From positions 279,559 through 343,558 of the forward strand of contig NZ_KV795254.1 of assembly GCF_001808955.1 (NCBI RefSeq): a DNA stretch of 64,000 nt, written 5' to 3'. Made by a program: the position numbers and the translations under genes. This DNA comes from Rothia sp. HMSC078H08 (GTDB lineage: Bacteria; Actinomycetota; Actinomycetes; Actinomycetales; Micrococcaceae). Each line of letters starts with the position of its first letter. Position 1 is the stretch's first letter. Of the stretch, positions 34,457-42,387 are shown piece by piece. The notes under the pieces are model-generated. The model had not been told where the DNA came from. It saw only the letters and a list, made by a program, of their open reading frames with translations, and ran no database searches.

Positions 34457-36529
34457 ATGAGCGTGACCGAGAGCATCAACGCGCCCAAAAACACCCCGGG
34501 AACTGTACCCGGACCGGCAACCGACGGCACCCGATTCACCGGGCAGGAGCTTGAGACCCTGCCCGGTGCGAAGGATGCCCTGACCCTGCTGGACGAGGCG
34601 GTTGCCGCCACCGGCGGTCAGAACCGTGCCGGTCAGCGCATCATGGCGGCGCATGTGGCGCAGGCTCTTGAACTGCAGCGTCACCTGTTGGTCCAGGCGG
34701 GTACCGGTACCGGTAAGTCCCTGGGCTACCTGGTTCCTGCCCTGGCGCGGGTGGGGGAGTCGGACCAGCCGATTGTGGTTGCGACGGCGACTCTTGCCCT
34801 GCAGGCGCAGATCGTGAACCGCGATATTCCGCGTCTTCTACAAGCGCTGGAGCCGCGCCCGGAGTCGCAGGCGCAGGTGGCTCTGCTCAAGGGCCGCAAT
34901 AACTACCTCTGCCTGCACAAGCTGGAGGGCGGCTACCCGGAAGACGAGCCGGATGCTCTCTTCGACATGCCTTCTTCGACCTCGCGCGTGGGTGAGGAAG
35001 TGGTGCGCCTGCGCGAGTGGGCTGACCGCACGGAGACCGGAGACCGTGACGAGCTGAAGCCCGGCGTCTCTGACCGCGCCTGGGCTCAGGTATCGGTCAG
35101 CGCCGCCGAGTGTTTGGGTCGCCGTTGCCCGCTGGTGGAAGAGTGCTTTAGCGAGATGGCGCGTAGCCGTGCCGCTGAGGCTGACATTGTCATCACGAAC
35201 CACGCCCTGCTGGCGATTAATGCTTTTGAAGGCATGAAGGTTCTGCCCGAACATGAGACGGTCATTATTGATGAGGCTCATGAGCTGGTGGACCGCGTGA
35301 CCGGTGCCGTGTCTGGTTCTTTGACGGTTGCGATGGTTCGCCGTGCGGCACGTAGCGTGAAGAAGCATTCGAAGGCTGATTCCGGCGCACTGGAAATGGC
35401 AGCCGGCACCCTGGAGACCGCGTTCGAGGGTCTTGCCGAGGGCCTGCTGAAAGGCCTGGACGGTCGCCTTTTGACCGCTATTTCTGCGGTCAACGATGCC
35501 GCCCGCACCGCCCTGTCCGATACCAAACCGGACGGTCAGGACGTTGACGCCGGCCTGCAGATGGCGCGCTCGCGTGTCTCTGAGGTGCACGATATGAGCA
35601 GCCGCATTCTGGAGGCTTCGGGCGAGCAGGACGTTCTGTGGATTTCTCGTCAGGGCGGTTGGGAGAACGGCCGCTACGTGGCTGCTTCCGATACCGACCC
35701 GGCGACCCTGAATATCGCTCCGTTGAGCGTTGGCCTGCAGTTGCGTGACGGCCTGTTCGCTGACCGCACCGTGATTTTGACGAGTGCGACCCTGACGGTG
35801 GGTGACTCTTTTGATGTTGCAGCCGCTGCCCTGGGACTGCAAGGGGAGGGTGCGCCGCGCTGGACGAGTATCGATGTGGGTTCACCTTTCGACTACCGCA
35901 AGCAGGGCATCATGTACGTTGCCGGAGATTTGAAGCCTCCGGGATTTGGTGTGCACGAGGGTCAGCTGGAGCGTCTGCGTGAGCTGTGCGAGGCGTCGGA
36001 GGGCGGCGCCCTGGGCCTGTTCTCCTCGAAGCGTGCCGCTGAGCGTGCCGCCGAGTACATGCGTGAGCATAGCGACCTGAACATTCTTCTGCAGGGTGAG
36101 TCTTCGCTCAAGGCTCTGGTGGAGGAGTTCAGCGAGGACGTTGACTCATGCCTGTTCGGAACGATGAGCCTATGGCAGGGCGTGGATGTTCCGGGTGACT
36201 CTTGCCGCCTGGTGGTGATGGACCGCATTCCGTTCCCCCGCCCGGACGACCCGATTGCGCAGGCTCGTACGGAGGCGGTGAACCGTCACCGCGGTAACGG
36301 CTTTATGGCGGTTTCTGCTCACCATGCGGCGATTCGTATGGCGCAGGGCGCGGGCCGCCTGATTCGTTCGGTGTCTGACCGCGGCGTGGTGGCTGTACTG
36401 GATTCTCGTGTGGCGACTAAACGTTACGGCGGTTTCTTGATGAAGGCGATGCCGCCGATGTGGTCGACGCAGAATAAGGCAGCCGTGATTGGTGCGCTGG
36501 CTCGTCTTTCGGCGAGTATTGAGCGTTAG
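34457..36529 (+). CDS. dinG: DinG/YoaA-type iron-sulfur DNA helicase
   Basis: This is a superfamily 2 XPD-like ATP-dependent 5'-3' DNA helicase. The 690-residue product shows Walker A QAGTGTGKS (near residue 82), TATLALQAQI, a four-cysteine iron-sulfur region (NYLCL, then ECLGRRCPLVEECF), ITNHALL, the DEAH box IIDEAHELVD (near 272), SATLTVGDSF, the MSLWQGVDVPGD segment and QGAGRLIRS (motif VI). It has no exonuclease domain. The ATG at 34457 follows AGGAGCG. DinG is SOS-induced in some bacteria; here the lexA gene converges on it, but I saw no LexA box before hflX-dinG. Confidence 0.93.
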   Translation: MSVTESINAPKNTPGTVPGPATDGTRFTGQELETLPGAKDALTLLDEAVAATGGQNRAGQRIMAAHVAQALELQRHLLVQAGTGTGKSLGYLVPALARVGESDQPIVVATATLALQAQIVNRDIPRLLQALEPRPESQAQVALLKGRNNYLCLHKLEGGYPEDEPDALFDMPSSTSRVGEEVVRLREWADRTETGDRDELKPGVSDRAWAQVSVSAAECLGRRCPLVEECFSEMARSRAAEADIVITNHALLAINAFEGMKVLPEHETVIIDEAHELVDRVTGAVSGSLTVAMVRRAARSVKKHSKADSGALEMAAGTLETAFEGLAEGLLKGLDGRLLTAISAVNDAARTALSDTKPDGQDVDAGLQMARSRVSEVHDMSSRILEASGEQDVLWISRQGGWENGRYVAASDTDPATLNIAPLSVGLQLRDGLFADRTVILTSATLTVGDSFDVAAAALGLQGEGAPRWTSIDVGSPFDYRKQGIMYVAGDLKPPGFGVHEGQLERLRELCEASEGGALGLFSSKRAAERAAEYMREHSDLNILLQGESSLKALVEEFSEDVDSCLFGTMSLWQGVDVPGDSCRLVVMDRIPFPRPDDPIAQARTEAVNRHRGNGFMAVSAHHAAIRMAQGAGRLIRSVSDRGVVAVLDSRVATKRYGGFLMKAMPPMWSTQNKAAVIGALARLSASIER

Positions 36530-36590
36530 CTCGGGCGAGATCCATTCCTTGCCGCGCCGCCGCCCCGTTTTGGGCATATAAATTTAGACA

Positions 36591-36648
36591 TATAGAAATC
36601 ACCCCGGTGATACGTGAACGTTTACGTATCACCGGGGTGATTTCTATA
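36591..36648. terminator. 58-base perfect hairpin between dinG and lexA
   Basis: Twenty-five bases pair without a mismatch (36591-36615 with 36624-36648) around an 8-base loop. The loop GAACGTTT can pair further with wobble. It serves converging genes. Confidence 0.92.
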
Positions 36649-36672
36649 GAGAGCTAAAAGCCTCGTAGCTAT

Positions 36673-36786
36673 GTCTTTTAGAGGCTGTGTTGTTTAAAAC
36701 AGCTTCTTTGAGATGCTGTGGCTGTTTAGAGCCCGCGTCTTTCAGAGACTGCATCTTCTAGAGGCTGTGGTTTTCTAGAGACTACG
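36673..36786 (-). repeat. Degenerate 16-18 bp repeats running into the end of lexA
   Basis: Six related units (for example gtcttttagaggctgtg, tcttctagaggctgtg, gttttctagagactacg) occur. The last five are tandem (36703-36786), and the final one contains the lexA stop codon and its last codons. The shared core is TAGAG-GCTGTG or variants. Confidence 0.8.
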
Positions 36787-37449
36787 CAGCACGGAGACGA
36801 CCTTACCCATGACGGTTGCGCGGTCACCCATAATCGGCTCGTAGTTGGAGTTGCGCGGCATGAGCCAGGTGTGGCCGTCAACCTGACGGAACACCTTTAC
36901 GGTTGCTTCATCGTCGAGCAGAGCAGCAACGATATCGCCGTTGTCTGCGGTGTGCTGCTCGCGGACAACCACCCAGTCGCCGTCGCAGATTGCGGCGTCA
37001 ATCATGGAATCGCCCTTGACCTTGAGCATGAAAAGCTTGCCGTTACCGACCAGCTGGCGGGGCAGGGCAAGCACATCCTCCACGGACTGCTCGGCGGTAA
37101 TGGGGCCGCCCGCTGCAATTCGTCCAACCAGGGGAACGGGTACGAGGTCCTCATCGCCGACTTCGAAGTTCGGCAGCTCGGGCAGGGAAGAGGAAGCGCT
37201 ACCGTGGATGCCGACGCCGTTCTCATCCAGCACCTCAATGGCGCGGGGGAGCTTGGGGTCGCGGCGAATGTAGCCCATGGTCTCGAGACGGCCGAGCTGG
37301 TGAGTGACCGAAGACAGGGACGCAAGACCCACCATGTCACCAATCTGGCGCATGGACGGCGGGTAACCCTTTTGTTCAATCTCGGTGCGGATCGCGTCAA
37401 GAATCTTCTGCTGGCGCGCGGTCAGCGCCGGACGGGGTGCTGTTGCCAT
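36775..37449 (-). CDS. lexA: SOS repressor LexA
   Basis: LexA represses DNA-damage genes and cleaves itself when RecA filaments form. The 224-residue protein has the winged helix-turn-helix ([25 protein letters not shown]) and a peptidase domain with the Ala113-Gly114 cleavage site (GRIAAGG), Ser148 in [10 protein letters not shown] and Lys185 in ATVKVF. I placed the start at 37449, where AAGGAAA precedes the ATG and the protein begins like other LexA; the frame is open 21 codons further. The divergent gene is a LysM protein, the standard actinobacterial arrangement, but the spacer of over 800 bases is long. Candidate LexA boxes are at 37785-37800 (weak) and 37873-37888. Confidence 0.96.
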   Translation of the reverse strand: MATAPRPALTARQQKILDAIRTEIEQKGYPPSMRQIGDMVGLASLSSVTHQLGRLETMGYIRRDPKLPRAIEVLDENGVGIHGSASSSLPELPNFEVGDEDLVPVPLVGRIAAGGPITAEQSVEDVLALPRQLVGNGKLFMLKVKGDSMIDAAICDGDWVVVREQHTADNGDIVAALLDDEATVKVFRQVDGHTWLMPRNSNYEPIMGDRATVMGKVVSVLRSL

Positions 37450-37784
37450 TTCTTTTCCTTCGGTCTGTGCCCCGATTTCTGTATTCCGGTCTCTGCAGTC
37501 TGTTTGAGACACAGTCCGGTCGGGGCACGGATGGGTGCTTCACACGTTTTCCGATGGTGTCCTAAAAATTTTTTGGTTCTGCTGAAATTGGTCTTATCTC
37601 GTCAGGGGGTGGAGGAATTCTATCCGTGCCGGAGCGATACGCGGGCAACGAGTATGCGCCTCCGCCCTATAAAACTCAGTCAGCAGCACCTGCATTTAGA
37701 TACAGAACCAAGCTGTAACGGGTACAGAAACCTGCTGTGAGTAGGACTCATCAGGAGCGTGTGGAACGTCTCTTGACACCAGTG

Positions 37785-37800
37785 TAGAACACTACACCGA
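37785..37800. promoter_or_regulatory. Weak LexA-box-like site upstream of lexA
   Basis: TAGAACACTACACCGA has the left half of the box but a poor right half. It overlaps the palindrome GTGTAG-AACA-CTACAC. Confidence 0.35.
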
Positions 37801-37872
37801 AAAACTCAAACAAATATTCTAGATTTTTTCTTCGAAACTCGAAGAAATTTTTAGTACATCTCTGCTAGACTT

Positions 37873-37888
37873 TAGAACAAGAGTTCGT
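37873..37888. promoter_or_regulatory. Candidate LexA box in the lexA-LysM spacer
   Basis: TAGAACAAGAGTTCGT fits TCGAAC-N4-GTTCGA with two mismatches and the correct 12-base spacing of half sites. It lies next to tgctagacttt, which is also found beside the recA box. TAGACT there could be a plus-strand -10 box. Confidence 0.6.
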
Positions 37889-37934
37889 ATATACTCTTGA
37901 ATCTCTCCTGAAATTCAGGATTTACGGGTGAATG

Positions 37935-38009
37935 TTCGAAAAATATTCGAAGATTCGACCCGGAGTCTTCCAGGAGGGGCGAGTGAAGGAGTGTTCGAAT
38001 GTATTCGAA
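37935..38009. promoter_or_regulatory. Two TTCGAA-TTCGAA dyads
   Basis: TTCGAA-AAATA-TTCGAA (37935-37951) and TTCGAA-TGTA-TTCGAA (37994-38009) resemble LexA sites but with shorter spacing than the boxes at 23185 and 37873. They may be operators for LexA or for another regulator. Confidence 0.45.
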
Positions 38010-38017
38010 TCCTCTGC

Positions 38018-38074
38018 CTCTCTCTTCGCACGATCTACCCCGGATGCTCTAGGGAGCATCCGGCGAAGAGAGAG
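38018..38074 (+). ncRNA. Composite hairpin in the lexA-LysM spacer
   Basis: CTCTCTCTTCGC (38018-38029) pairs perfectly with GCGAAGAGAGAG (38063-38074). Stacked directly on it is CGGATGCTC/GAGCATCCG (38041-38049 with 38054-38062) with loop TAGG. The only asymmetry is an 11-base bulge on the 5' side. No T-run follows, so it does not look like a terminator. It could be part of a long 5' leader of the LysM gene or of a small RNA. No gene is seen between 37450 and 38278. Confidence 0.5.
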
Positions 38075-38278
38075 CGCAGGGGATGGGGTGTTGGGGCGAC
38101 CCAGCGCAACCCGGTGCATCCGGCGCTCTGACCTAACTAGAGAATAGCTACCCAATAGTTATCGCCTAACAATCACCACTCCATAGTTATCACTCAACTA
38201 GGACCTCCGAGCGGGTATCGCTCGGCATTGCTAGACCCGCGAGGTAACCCCGGGGCGAGCTAAGAGAAAGGAACCACA

Positions 38279-38935
38279 ATGACTACTGCAACACCTCTTG
38301 CTTCTCGTGACACTTCTGCACACCTTCCGGCAGGTTTGGTGGTACTTCACCCCGCCCGCACTGCGTCCGCCAGCACCGTGCAGGGGCGTTCTCGTGTGCC
38401 TGCGTCTTCGCAGTCTGTTCGCTCTTCTCGTGCGGCTCATGCGCCTCGCCCCGCTCAGGTGGGTCAGCCTACTCGTGTTCCCGCCGCTTCTGCCCCTGCT
38501 GGCTCTATTCAGGCACCGGTTCGCTCTGTAGCTTCTGGCGCGCAGACTGCTTCTGATGCGCAGACCCCTAGCGTGAAGAGTGTTCTTCTGGCTAAGGGCG
38601 GCGAGTTTCTGCGCGCGGTTCCCGCTTCTATTCGTCGTCTTGGTACTGTGCGCGGTTTCCTGAAGGGGCTGCCTCTGCTGACTTTGGCGGCGCTGATTGT
38701 GCTCGGTGCTATTAGCTTCTTTGGCCCGGCGGCTTCTGCTTCTGTGGAGAACGCTTCGGTGACTCGAACCGTCGTTGTGGTCAAGCATGGCGAGACCCTG
38801 TGGGATATTGCTCAGGCGGTGGATCCGCAGGGTGACACCCGTGATACTGTGGTTCGTATTATGGAGTTGAACTCGTTGACCAGCACCTCTGTTGATGCCG
38901 GTCAGCGTCTGGAAATTCCTCAGACTCAGCGCTAA
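38279..38935 (+). CDS. LysM-domain membrane protein divergent from lexA (SOS division-inhibitor type)
   Basis: The 218-residue product has a disordered Ala/Ser/Pro-rich N-terminus (about residues 1-125), one membrane segment (LPLLTLAALIVLGAISFFG, about 138-157), and an extracytoplasmic LysM domain (VKHGETLWDIAQAV ... ELNSLTSTSVDAGQRLEIP) at the C-terminus. In mycobacteria and corynebacteria the gene divergent from lexA encodes a similar protein (Rv2719c/ChiZ, DivS) that is SOS-induced and slows cell division. By position and architecture this is probably the equivalent. The ATG at 38279 follows AAAGGAA. Its long upstream region contains the LexA-box candidates. Confidence 0.85.
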   Translation: MTTATPLASRDTSAHLPAGLVVLHPARTASASTVQGRSRVPASSQSVRSSRAAHAPRPAQVGQPTRVPAASAPAGSIQAPVRSVASGAQTASDAQTPSVKSVLLAKGGEFLRAVPASIRRLGTVRGFLKGLPLLTLAALIVLGAISFFGPAASASVENASVTRTVVVVKHGETLWDIAQAVDPQGDTRDTVVRIMELNSLTSTSVDAGQRLEIPQTQR

Positions 38936-39053
38936 GCATGGACACGTACGTGGTTGGCTTCTGCATGAGGTTGATGTCTTGACTCCGAACCCGCTATCTC
39001 TCAAGCTGAGCGCTTGAGTCGAATTCTTGAGCCTATGAAATAGGAGCGCACCG

Positions 39054-39821
39054 ATGCCTGTTCCCGCTGAACCCACACCCGCTGCAACCACACCCGTCGA
39101 AACTGAATCTGTACAGACCACTCAGCCCGCTCGTCCCGTGGTTGCCGTTTTGGGGGATCCCGGAACTCGTGGTCCTCTGGTGAAGCTTCTTCAGGATGCG
39201 GGGGCGGACGTTATCGTGACCGCTGTGCCCGACCAGTTGCGTGAAGCTGACGGCATGGTGGTGACCGGCGGTGTGAGCTCTCTCGAGGCGTACGAAGACC
39301 TGAAAGCTAAGGACGCTGAGCGCGTGATTGGTCGCCGTGTTGCTGGCGGTCGTCCGGTGCTGGTTGCCGGTGCGGCGTTGAGCTGCCTCTTCGACTCGGT
39401 GACGGTGGAGCATCCGCAGATGGGGCAGGTTCAGGTGCAGTGCATGGGGGAGTGGCCCGGTGAGAGCGTGGAGCTTTCTGCCCGAGACCTGGCGCCCGGT
39501 GCTTCTGCCCTGCGTTCTTCCTCCGATAGTACGTTGCTCAAGGATCTTGAGGGTGAGGCTCACTTCAAATCTGAGCACGGCGTTTTTGAGTGGGCTTTTG
39601 ATCAGAGCATTGAATATATTGCCCCTCCGGCGGTGACTTGGACTGTCACCGAGCCCGCCTATATCGCGGCGGTTGAGAACGGTCCACTGACGGCGGTGCA
39701 GTTCTGCCCGGTAGGTTCTGGCGAGCTGGGGGCGGAGTTTATGCGCCGCTGGGTTGCGTCCCTGGCGGCGACCGGTCGCCTGTCTCCTGGCGACTCCGCT
39801 ACTGCTGCGGGAGGTAACTAA
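39054..39821 (+). CDS. HisH-like class I glutamine amidotransferase lacking catalytic residues
   Basis: The 255-residue product aligns by eye with HisH, the glutaminase subunit of imidazole glycerol phosphate synthase: DPGTRG for the DYGSGN-like start, EADGMVVTGG for the ADGLVVPG-like loop, GGRPVLVAGAALSCLF for the nucleophile elbow, and IAAVENGPLTAVQFCPVGSG for the C-terminal His-Glu region. The Cys of the usual G-I-C-V-G-M-Q is Gly (near residue 106), and the QFHPEKS catalytic His and Glu are Cys and Val. All three triad residues are therefore missing. A Thr/Pro-rich tail of about 25 residues precedes the domain. It overlaps priA by one base (TAATG). No hisF, hisB or hisC is adjacent. Confidence 0.78.
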   Translation: MPVPAEPTPAATTPVETESVQTTQPARPVVAVLGDPGTRGPLVKLLQDAGADVIVTAVPDQLREADGMVVTGGVSSLEAYEDLKAKDAERVIGRRVAGGRPVLVAGAALSCLFDSVTVEHPQMGQVQVQCMGEWPGESVELSARDLAPGASALRSSSDSTLLKDLEGEAHFKSEHGVFEWAFDQSIEYIAPPAVTWTVTEPAYIAAVENGPLTAVQFCPVGSGELGAEFMRRWVASLAATGRLSPGDSATAAGGN

Positions 39822-40606
39822 TGTCTGTGCCCGTTCTTGAACTTCTGCCCGCCGTTGATATTTCTGAAGGCTACGCGGTGCGCCCGGTGGGCGGCACCCT
39901 GTCCGGTGGTGAGCAACGCCTCGACCCTGTTGAGGCGGCTCTGACCTGGGTGAAGGCGGGTGCCCGCTGGATTCACCTGGTTGACCTTGACCTGGCGTTT
40001 GGTCGCGGCACGAATACCGAGGTTCTGGCTGAGGTGGTTGCCGCAGTCCGTGCCGAGAACACCCGAACCGGCTCCGCTCCGGTTCGTGTTCAGGTCAGTG
40101 GCGGTGTGCGTAATGCTGAGAGTCTGGAGCGCGCCCTGAGCCTGAATCCGGACCGCGTGAACGTGACTAGTGCGGCTCTGGCGGATTCTTCCTGGCTTGA
40201 AGGTGTTCTGGCTCATTATGCCGATTCTGATCTTCTGGCTCTTGGCCTCGATGCCCGTTATAACCCCGAGCGGGGCTGGGTGACGGTGGCTCGCGGTACC
40301 GATTGGTCGGGGCCTGATTTGGCGGAGGCGCTGGCGTGGCTGGAGAGCGCGGGTGTGCGCCGCTATATCGTCACGGATGTGAGTAAGGACGGTTCTCTGG
40401 CGGGCCCGGGTGCGGAGCTGCTGGATGAGGTGCTGGCTCAGACTGCCTGTCGGGTGGTGGCGTCCGGTGGTGTGGCGTCGCTGGCTGATCTTGTGAAGCT
40501 GCGTTCTATGGTGCCTTATGGTTTGGAGGGCGTGGTGCTTGGCAAGGCGCTGTATGTGGGTAACTTTAGTTTTGAACAGGCTCTTGAGGTCGCTGGCTCC
40601 CGCTAA
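39821..40606 (+). CDS. priA: Phosphoribosyl isomerase A (HisA/PriA type)
   Basis: PriA is the actinobacterial TIM-barrel isomerase that acts on ProFAR (histidine) and PRA (tryptophan, replacing TrpF). The 261-residue protein keeps the two catalytic aspartates, in LLPAVDISEG and VTDVSKDGSLAGP, the Arg of AVRPVGGT, the phosphate-binding VQVSGGVRN and VASGGVASL loops, and WIHLVDLDLAFGRG. It shares a TAATG junction with the HisH-like gene. Because that neighbour lacks glutaminase residues and no other his genes are seen, PriA may be retained mainly for tryptophan synthesis; that is inference. A bidirectional terminator follows. Confidence 0.9.
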   Translation: MSVPVLELLPAVDISEGYAVRPVGGTLSGGEQRLDPVEAALTWVKAGARWIHLVDLDLAFGRGTNTEVLAEVVAAVRAENTRTGSAPVRVQVSGGVRNAESLERALSLNPDRVNVTSAALADSSWLEGVLAHYADSDLLALGLDARYNPERGWVTVARGTDWSGPDLAEALAWLESAGVRRYIVTDVSKDGSLAGPGAELLDEVLAQTACRVVASGGVASLADLVKLRSMVPYGLEGVVLGKALYVGNFSFEQALEVAGSR

Positions 40607-40663
40607 AGCTACCGCTCTGCTTTAGCCCGCGTAGATTTCTTATCCGCATAGGTTTTATATATG

Positions 40664-40706
40664 ACGAAGCCCCGTCTTCCTCAATACGAGGGATGCGGGG
40701 CTTCGT
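40664..40706. terminator. Bidirectional terminator between priA and the DUF1844 gene
   Basis: ACGAAGCCCCG.CTTCCTC pairs with GAGGGATGCGGGGCTTCGT around AATAC, between converging genes. Confidence 0.88.
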
Positions 40707-40772
40707 GATGGCATACACCAGATAGTAGGCCTGCTGGTTTAGCGCACGTCCTGGCTTAGTACACCAGTTGGT

Positions 40773-41195
40773 TTAGTACACCGGGCCGGTGAGCTTTTCA
40801 CCGGGGCCCTTGCCGGGTTCGTCCGGGAAGGGAGATGCTTCGCGGAATGCGAGCTGCAGGGTGCGCAGGCCGTCGCGCAGGGGTGCTGCGTGCTGGGAGC
40901 CGATTTCGGGCGCTGCGGCGGTGACGAGGCCTGCCAGTGCGGTGATAAGCTTGCGTGCTTCGTCGAGGTCCTTGAGGTCGTCGGCGTTTTCGTCTGCTGC
41001 CAGGCCGCACTTGACGGCTGCGGCGCTCATCATGTGGATGGCTGCGGAGCTGATGATTTCGATGGCGGGTACGTCTGCGATGTCGCGCAGCTGTTCGTTG
41101 ACGGCTTCGACCTGCTCTTCGGTGAGTTCGGTGTGGCCGTGTACGGGGGTTTCTTCTTCCGCGGTGAAGCGGAAGTTCGTGTTTTCAGTGCTCAT
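40773..41195 (-). CDS. DUF1844 family protein
   Basis: The 140-residue product is a DUF1844 member, a small helical family of unknown function. The core ADVPAIEIISSAAIHMMSAAAVKCGL-type segment, written here in parts (DVPAIEIISSAAIHMMSAAA and VKCGL), is followed by LDEARKLITALAGLVTAAAP. The gene regularly lies beside infC in actinobacteria, where it may relate to translation initiation. It is transcribed away from infC, leaving a 347-base divergent spacer with the infC leader. Acidic N-terminus and Pro/Gly-rich C-terminus are variable parts. Confidence 0.85.
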   Translation of the reverse strand: MSTENTNFRFTAEEETPVHGHTELTEEQVEAVNEQLRDIADVPAIEIISSAAIHMMSAAAVKCGLAADENADDLKDLDEARKLITALAGLVTAAAPEIGSQHAAPLRDGLRTLQLAFREASPFPDEPGKGPGEKLTGPVY

Positions 41196-41455
41196 AGTCT
41201 TAGAATCTCATATTTCGTTTGTTTCGGTAAATGCGTCCTTAAGAGTGGGTGCTTCTGTGGACTTTCTGGGGGAGTCCCCGCAATTTTTATGGTGTTTTGC
41301 GTCTAATTCCTTGCGTCTGTCGGGGATTCTGCGGTATGGTTGTAGGCAGTTTGCAAGTGGAGCATGTCTCCCACCCGGTTGACCGCCGTAGACGTTTGTT
41401 TGCGAGTTTTGAGGTGAACGGGTTCGTCCGCCGCTTTCGGCGTACGCTGGTTTGT

Positions 41456-41487
41456 GCCTCCGCTTGTGTAACTGCGGGGGCTTTTTT
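41456..41487 (+). terminator. Terminator (attenuator candidate) in the infC leader
   Basis: GCCTCCGC (41456-41463) pairs with GCGGGGGC (41474-41481), with one wobble, and six T residues follow. It stands 55 bases before the infC start and after a TATGGT-like -10 box (about 41334), with no plus-strand gene to terminate. Conditional termination of the infC-rpmI-rplT operon is therefore the simplest reading. Confidence 0.75.
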
Positions 41488-41542
41488 AGTGCCCGCAACG
41501 GATAGTATTCACGGGGAAACCCACAGAGCACAGGAGCTAGTC

Positions 41543-42190
41543 ATTAGCGAACCACGCATTAACGATCGTATCCGCGTTCCCGAGGTCCGTCTTGTCGGTC
41601 CCGGTGGCGAGCAGGTAGGCGTTGTCCCTCTGAAGGACGCTCTGCGTCTGGCTGAGGACGCCGAACTCGACCTGGTCGAGGTTGCCCCGAACGCGAAGCC
41701 GCCCGTGTGCAAGCTCATGGATTACGGTAAGTACAAGTACGAAGCCGCGATCAAGGCTCGTGAATCCCGCAAGAAGCAGGCTAATGCCGTTCTGAAGGAG
41801 ATCCGTTTCCGCCTGAAGATTGATACCCACGACTACGAAACCAAGGTTGGACACGCTCGTCGTTTCCTTTCCGGTGGTGACAAGGTCAAGGCAATGATTC
41901 AGTTCCGTGGTCGTGAGCAGCAGCGCCCCGAGATGGGTGTGCGTCTGCTGGAGCGTCTGGCGGCTGAGCTGGCTGAGGTGAGCACCGTTGAGTCTCGCCC
42001 CCGTCAGGATGGCCGCAACATGGTGATGGTTCTGGCTCCGCTTCGCGGTAAGGCAGAGGCTCGCCGTGAGCAGGGCGCCGGCGGTCGCAAGGGTCGCGAG
42101 CGTATTGACACGACCAAGGCGAAGCCCGTAACTAATTCTCTGGCAGACGCTATGCCTGCCGAGCTGAAGGCACAGGCTTCCGCCGAGTAG
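41543..42190 (+). CDS. infC: Translation initiation factor IF-3 with AUU start
   Basis: IF-3 binds the 30S subunit and enforces start-codon choice. The 215-residue product begins [20 protein letters not shown] and has [44 protein letters not shown] and [10 protein letters not shown], all standard. The only start that fits the family N-terminus and the AGGAG ribosome site (41531-41536) is ATT at 41543, the rare codon through which IF-3 represses its own mRNA in E. coli. Longer in-frame readings run through the terminator hairpin. The C-terminus has an extra 30-residue basic/Ala-rich tail. rpmI and rplT follow in the classic operon. Confidence 0.93.
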   Translation: MSEPRINDRIRVPEVRLVGPGGEQVGVVPLKDALRLAEDAELDLVEVAPNAKPPVCKLMDYGKYKYEAAIKARESRKKQANAVLKEIRFRLKIDTHDYETKVGHARRFLSGGDKVKAMIQFRGREQQRPEMGVRLLERLAAELAEVSTVESRPRQDGRNMVMVLAPLRGKAEARREQGAGGRKGRERIDTTKAKPVTNSLADAMPAELKAQASAE

Positions 42191-42269
42191 GGAACCGGGT
42201 CGTCACTTTAGGATGGGCACGCGCCTCCACCGTTGGGTGGGTGTTGCGGGTTCACCCGGTGCCGGTTCC

Positions 42270-42364
42270 GAGGCACCTCGTCAGGGGTGCCTCACCTTTG
42301 GTCCTTGGGGCTGATGCGTGTATCGCTCAACCCCACTAAGCTCCCCCGCCGTTGTGGCGGGGGA
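42270..42364 (+). promoter_or_regulatory. Two hairpins between infC and rpmI
   Basis: GAGGCACC/GGTGCCTC (42270-42293) and TCCCCCGCC-GTTGT-GGCGGGGGA (42342-42364) lie in the 197-base spacer. The second ends 7 bases before the rpmI ribosome site, a layout suited to translational control by L20 or L35. Confidence 0.45.
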
Positions 42365-42387
42365 TGAATGTAAGGAGAACGGCAGCT

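Noticed and set aside
37990..38015. GTTCGAATG..TTCGAATCC resembling a tRNA T-arm
   Set aside because: No acceptor stem or anticodon arm can be drawn around it; the sequence is explained by two TTCGAA palindromes.
37928..38147. Short open frames (67 and 71 residues) in the lexA-LysM spacer
   Set aside because: They overlap each other in different frames, lack good ribosome sites, run through the perfect hairpin at 38018-38074 and look like non-coding translation.
39054..39821. Calling the HisH-like gene a pseudogene
   Set aside because: The frame is intact, has a good ribosome site and a coupled junction with priA; losing catalytic residues alone does not make it a pseudogene.
41249..41542. 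Upstream extension of the infC frame
   Set aside because: It would translate the leader terminator; IF-3 homology begins exactly after the ATT with its ribosome site.
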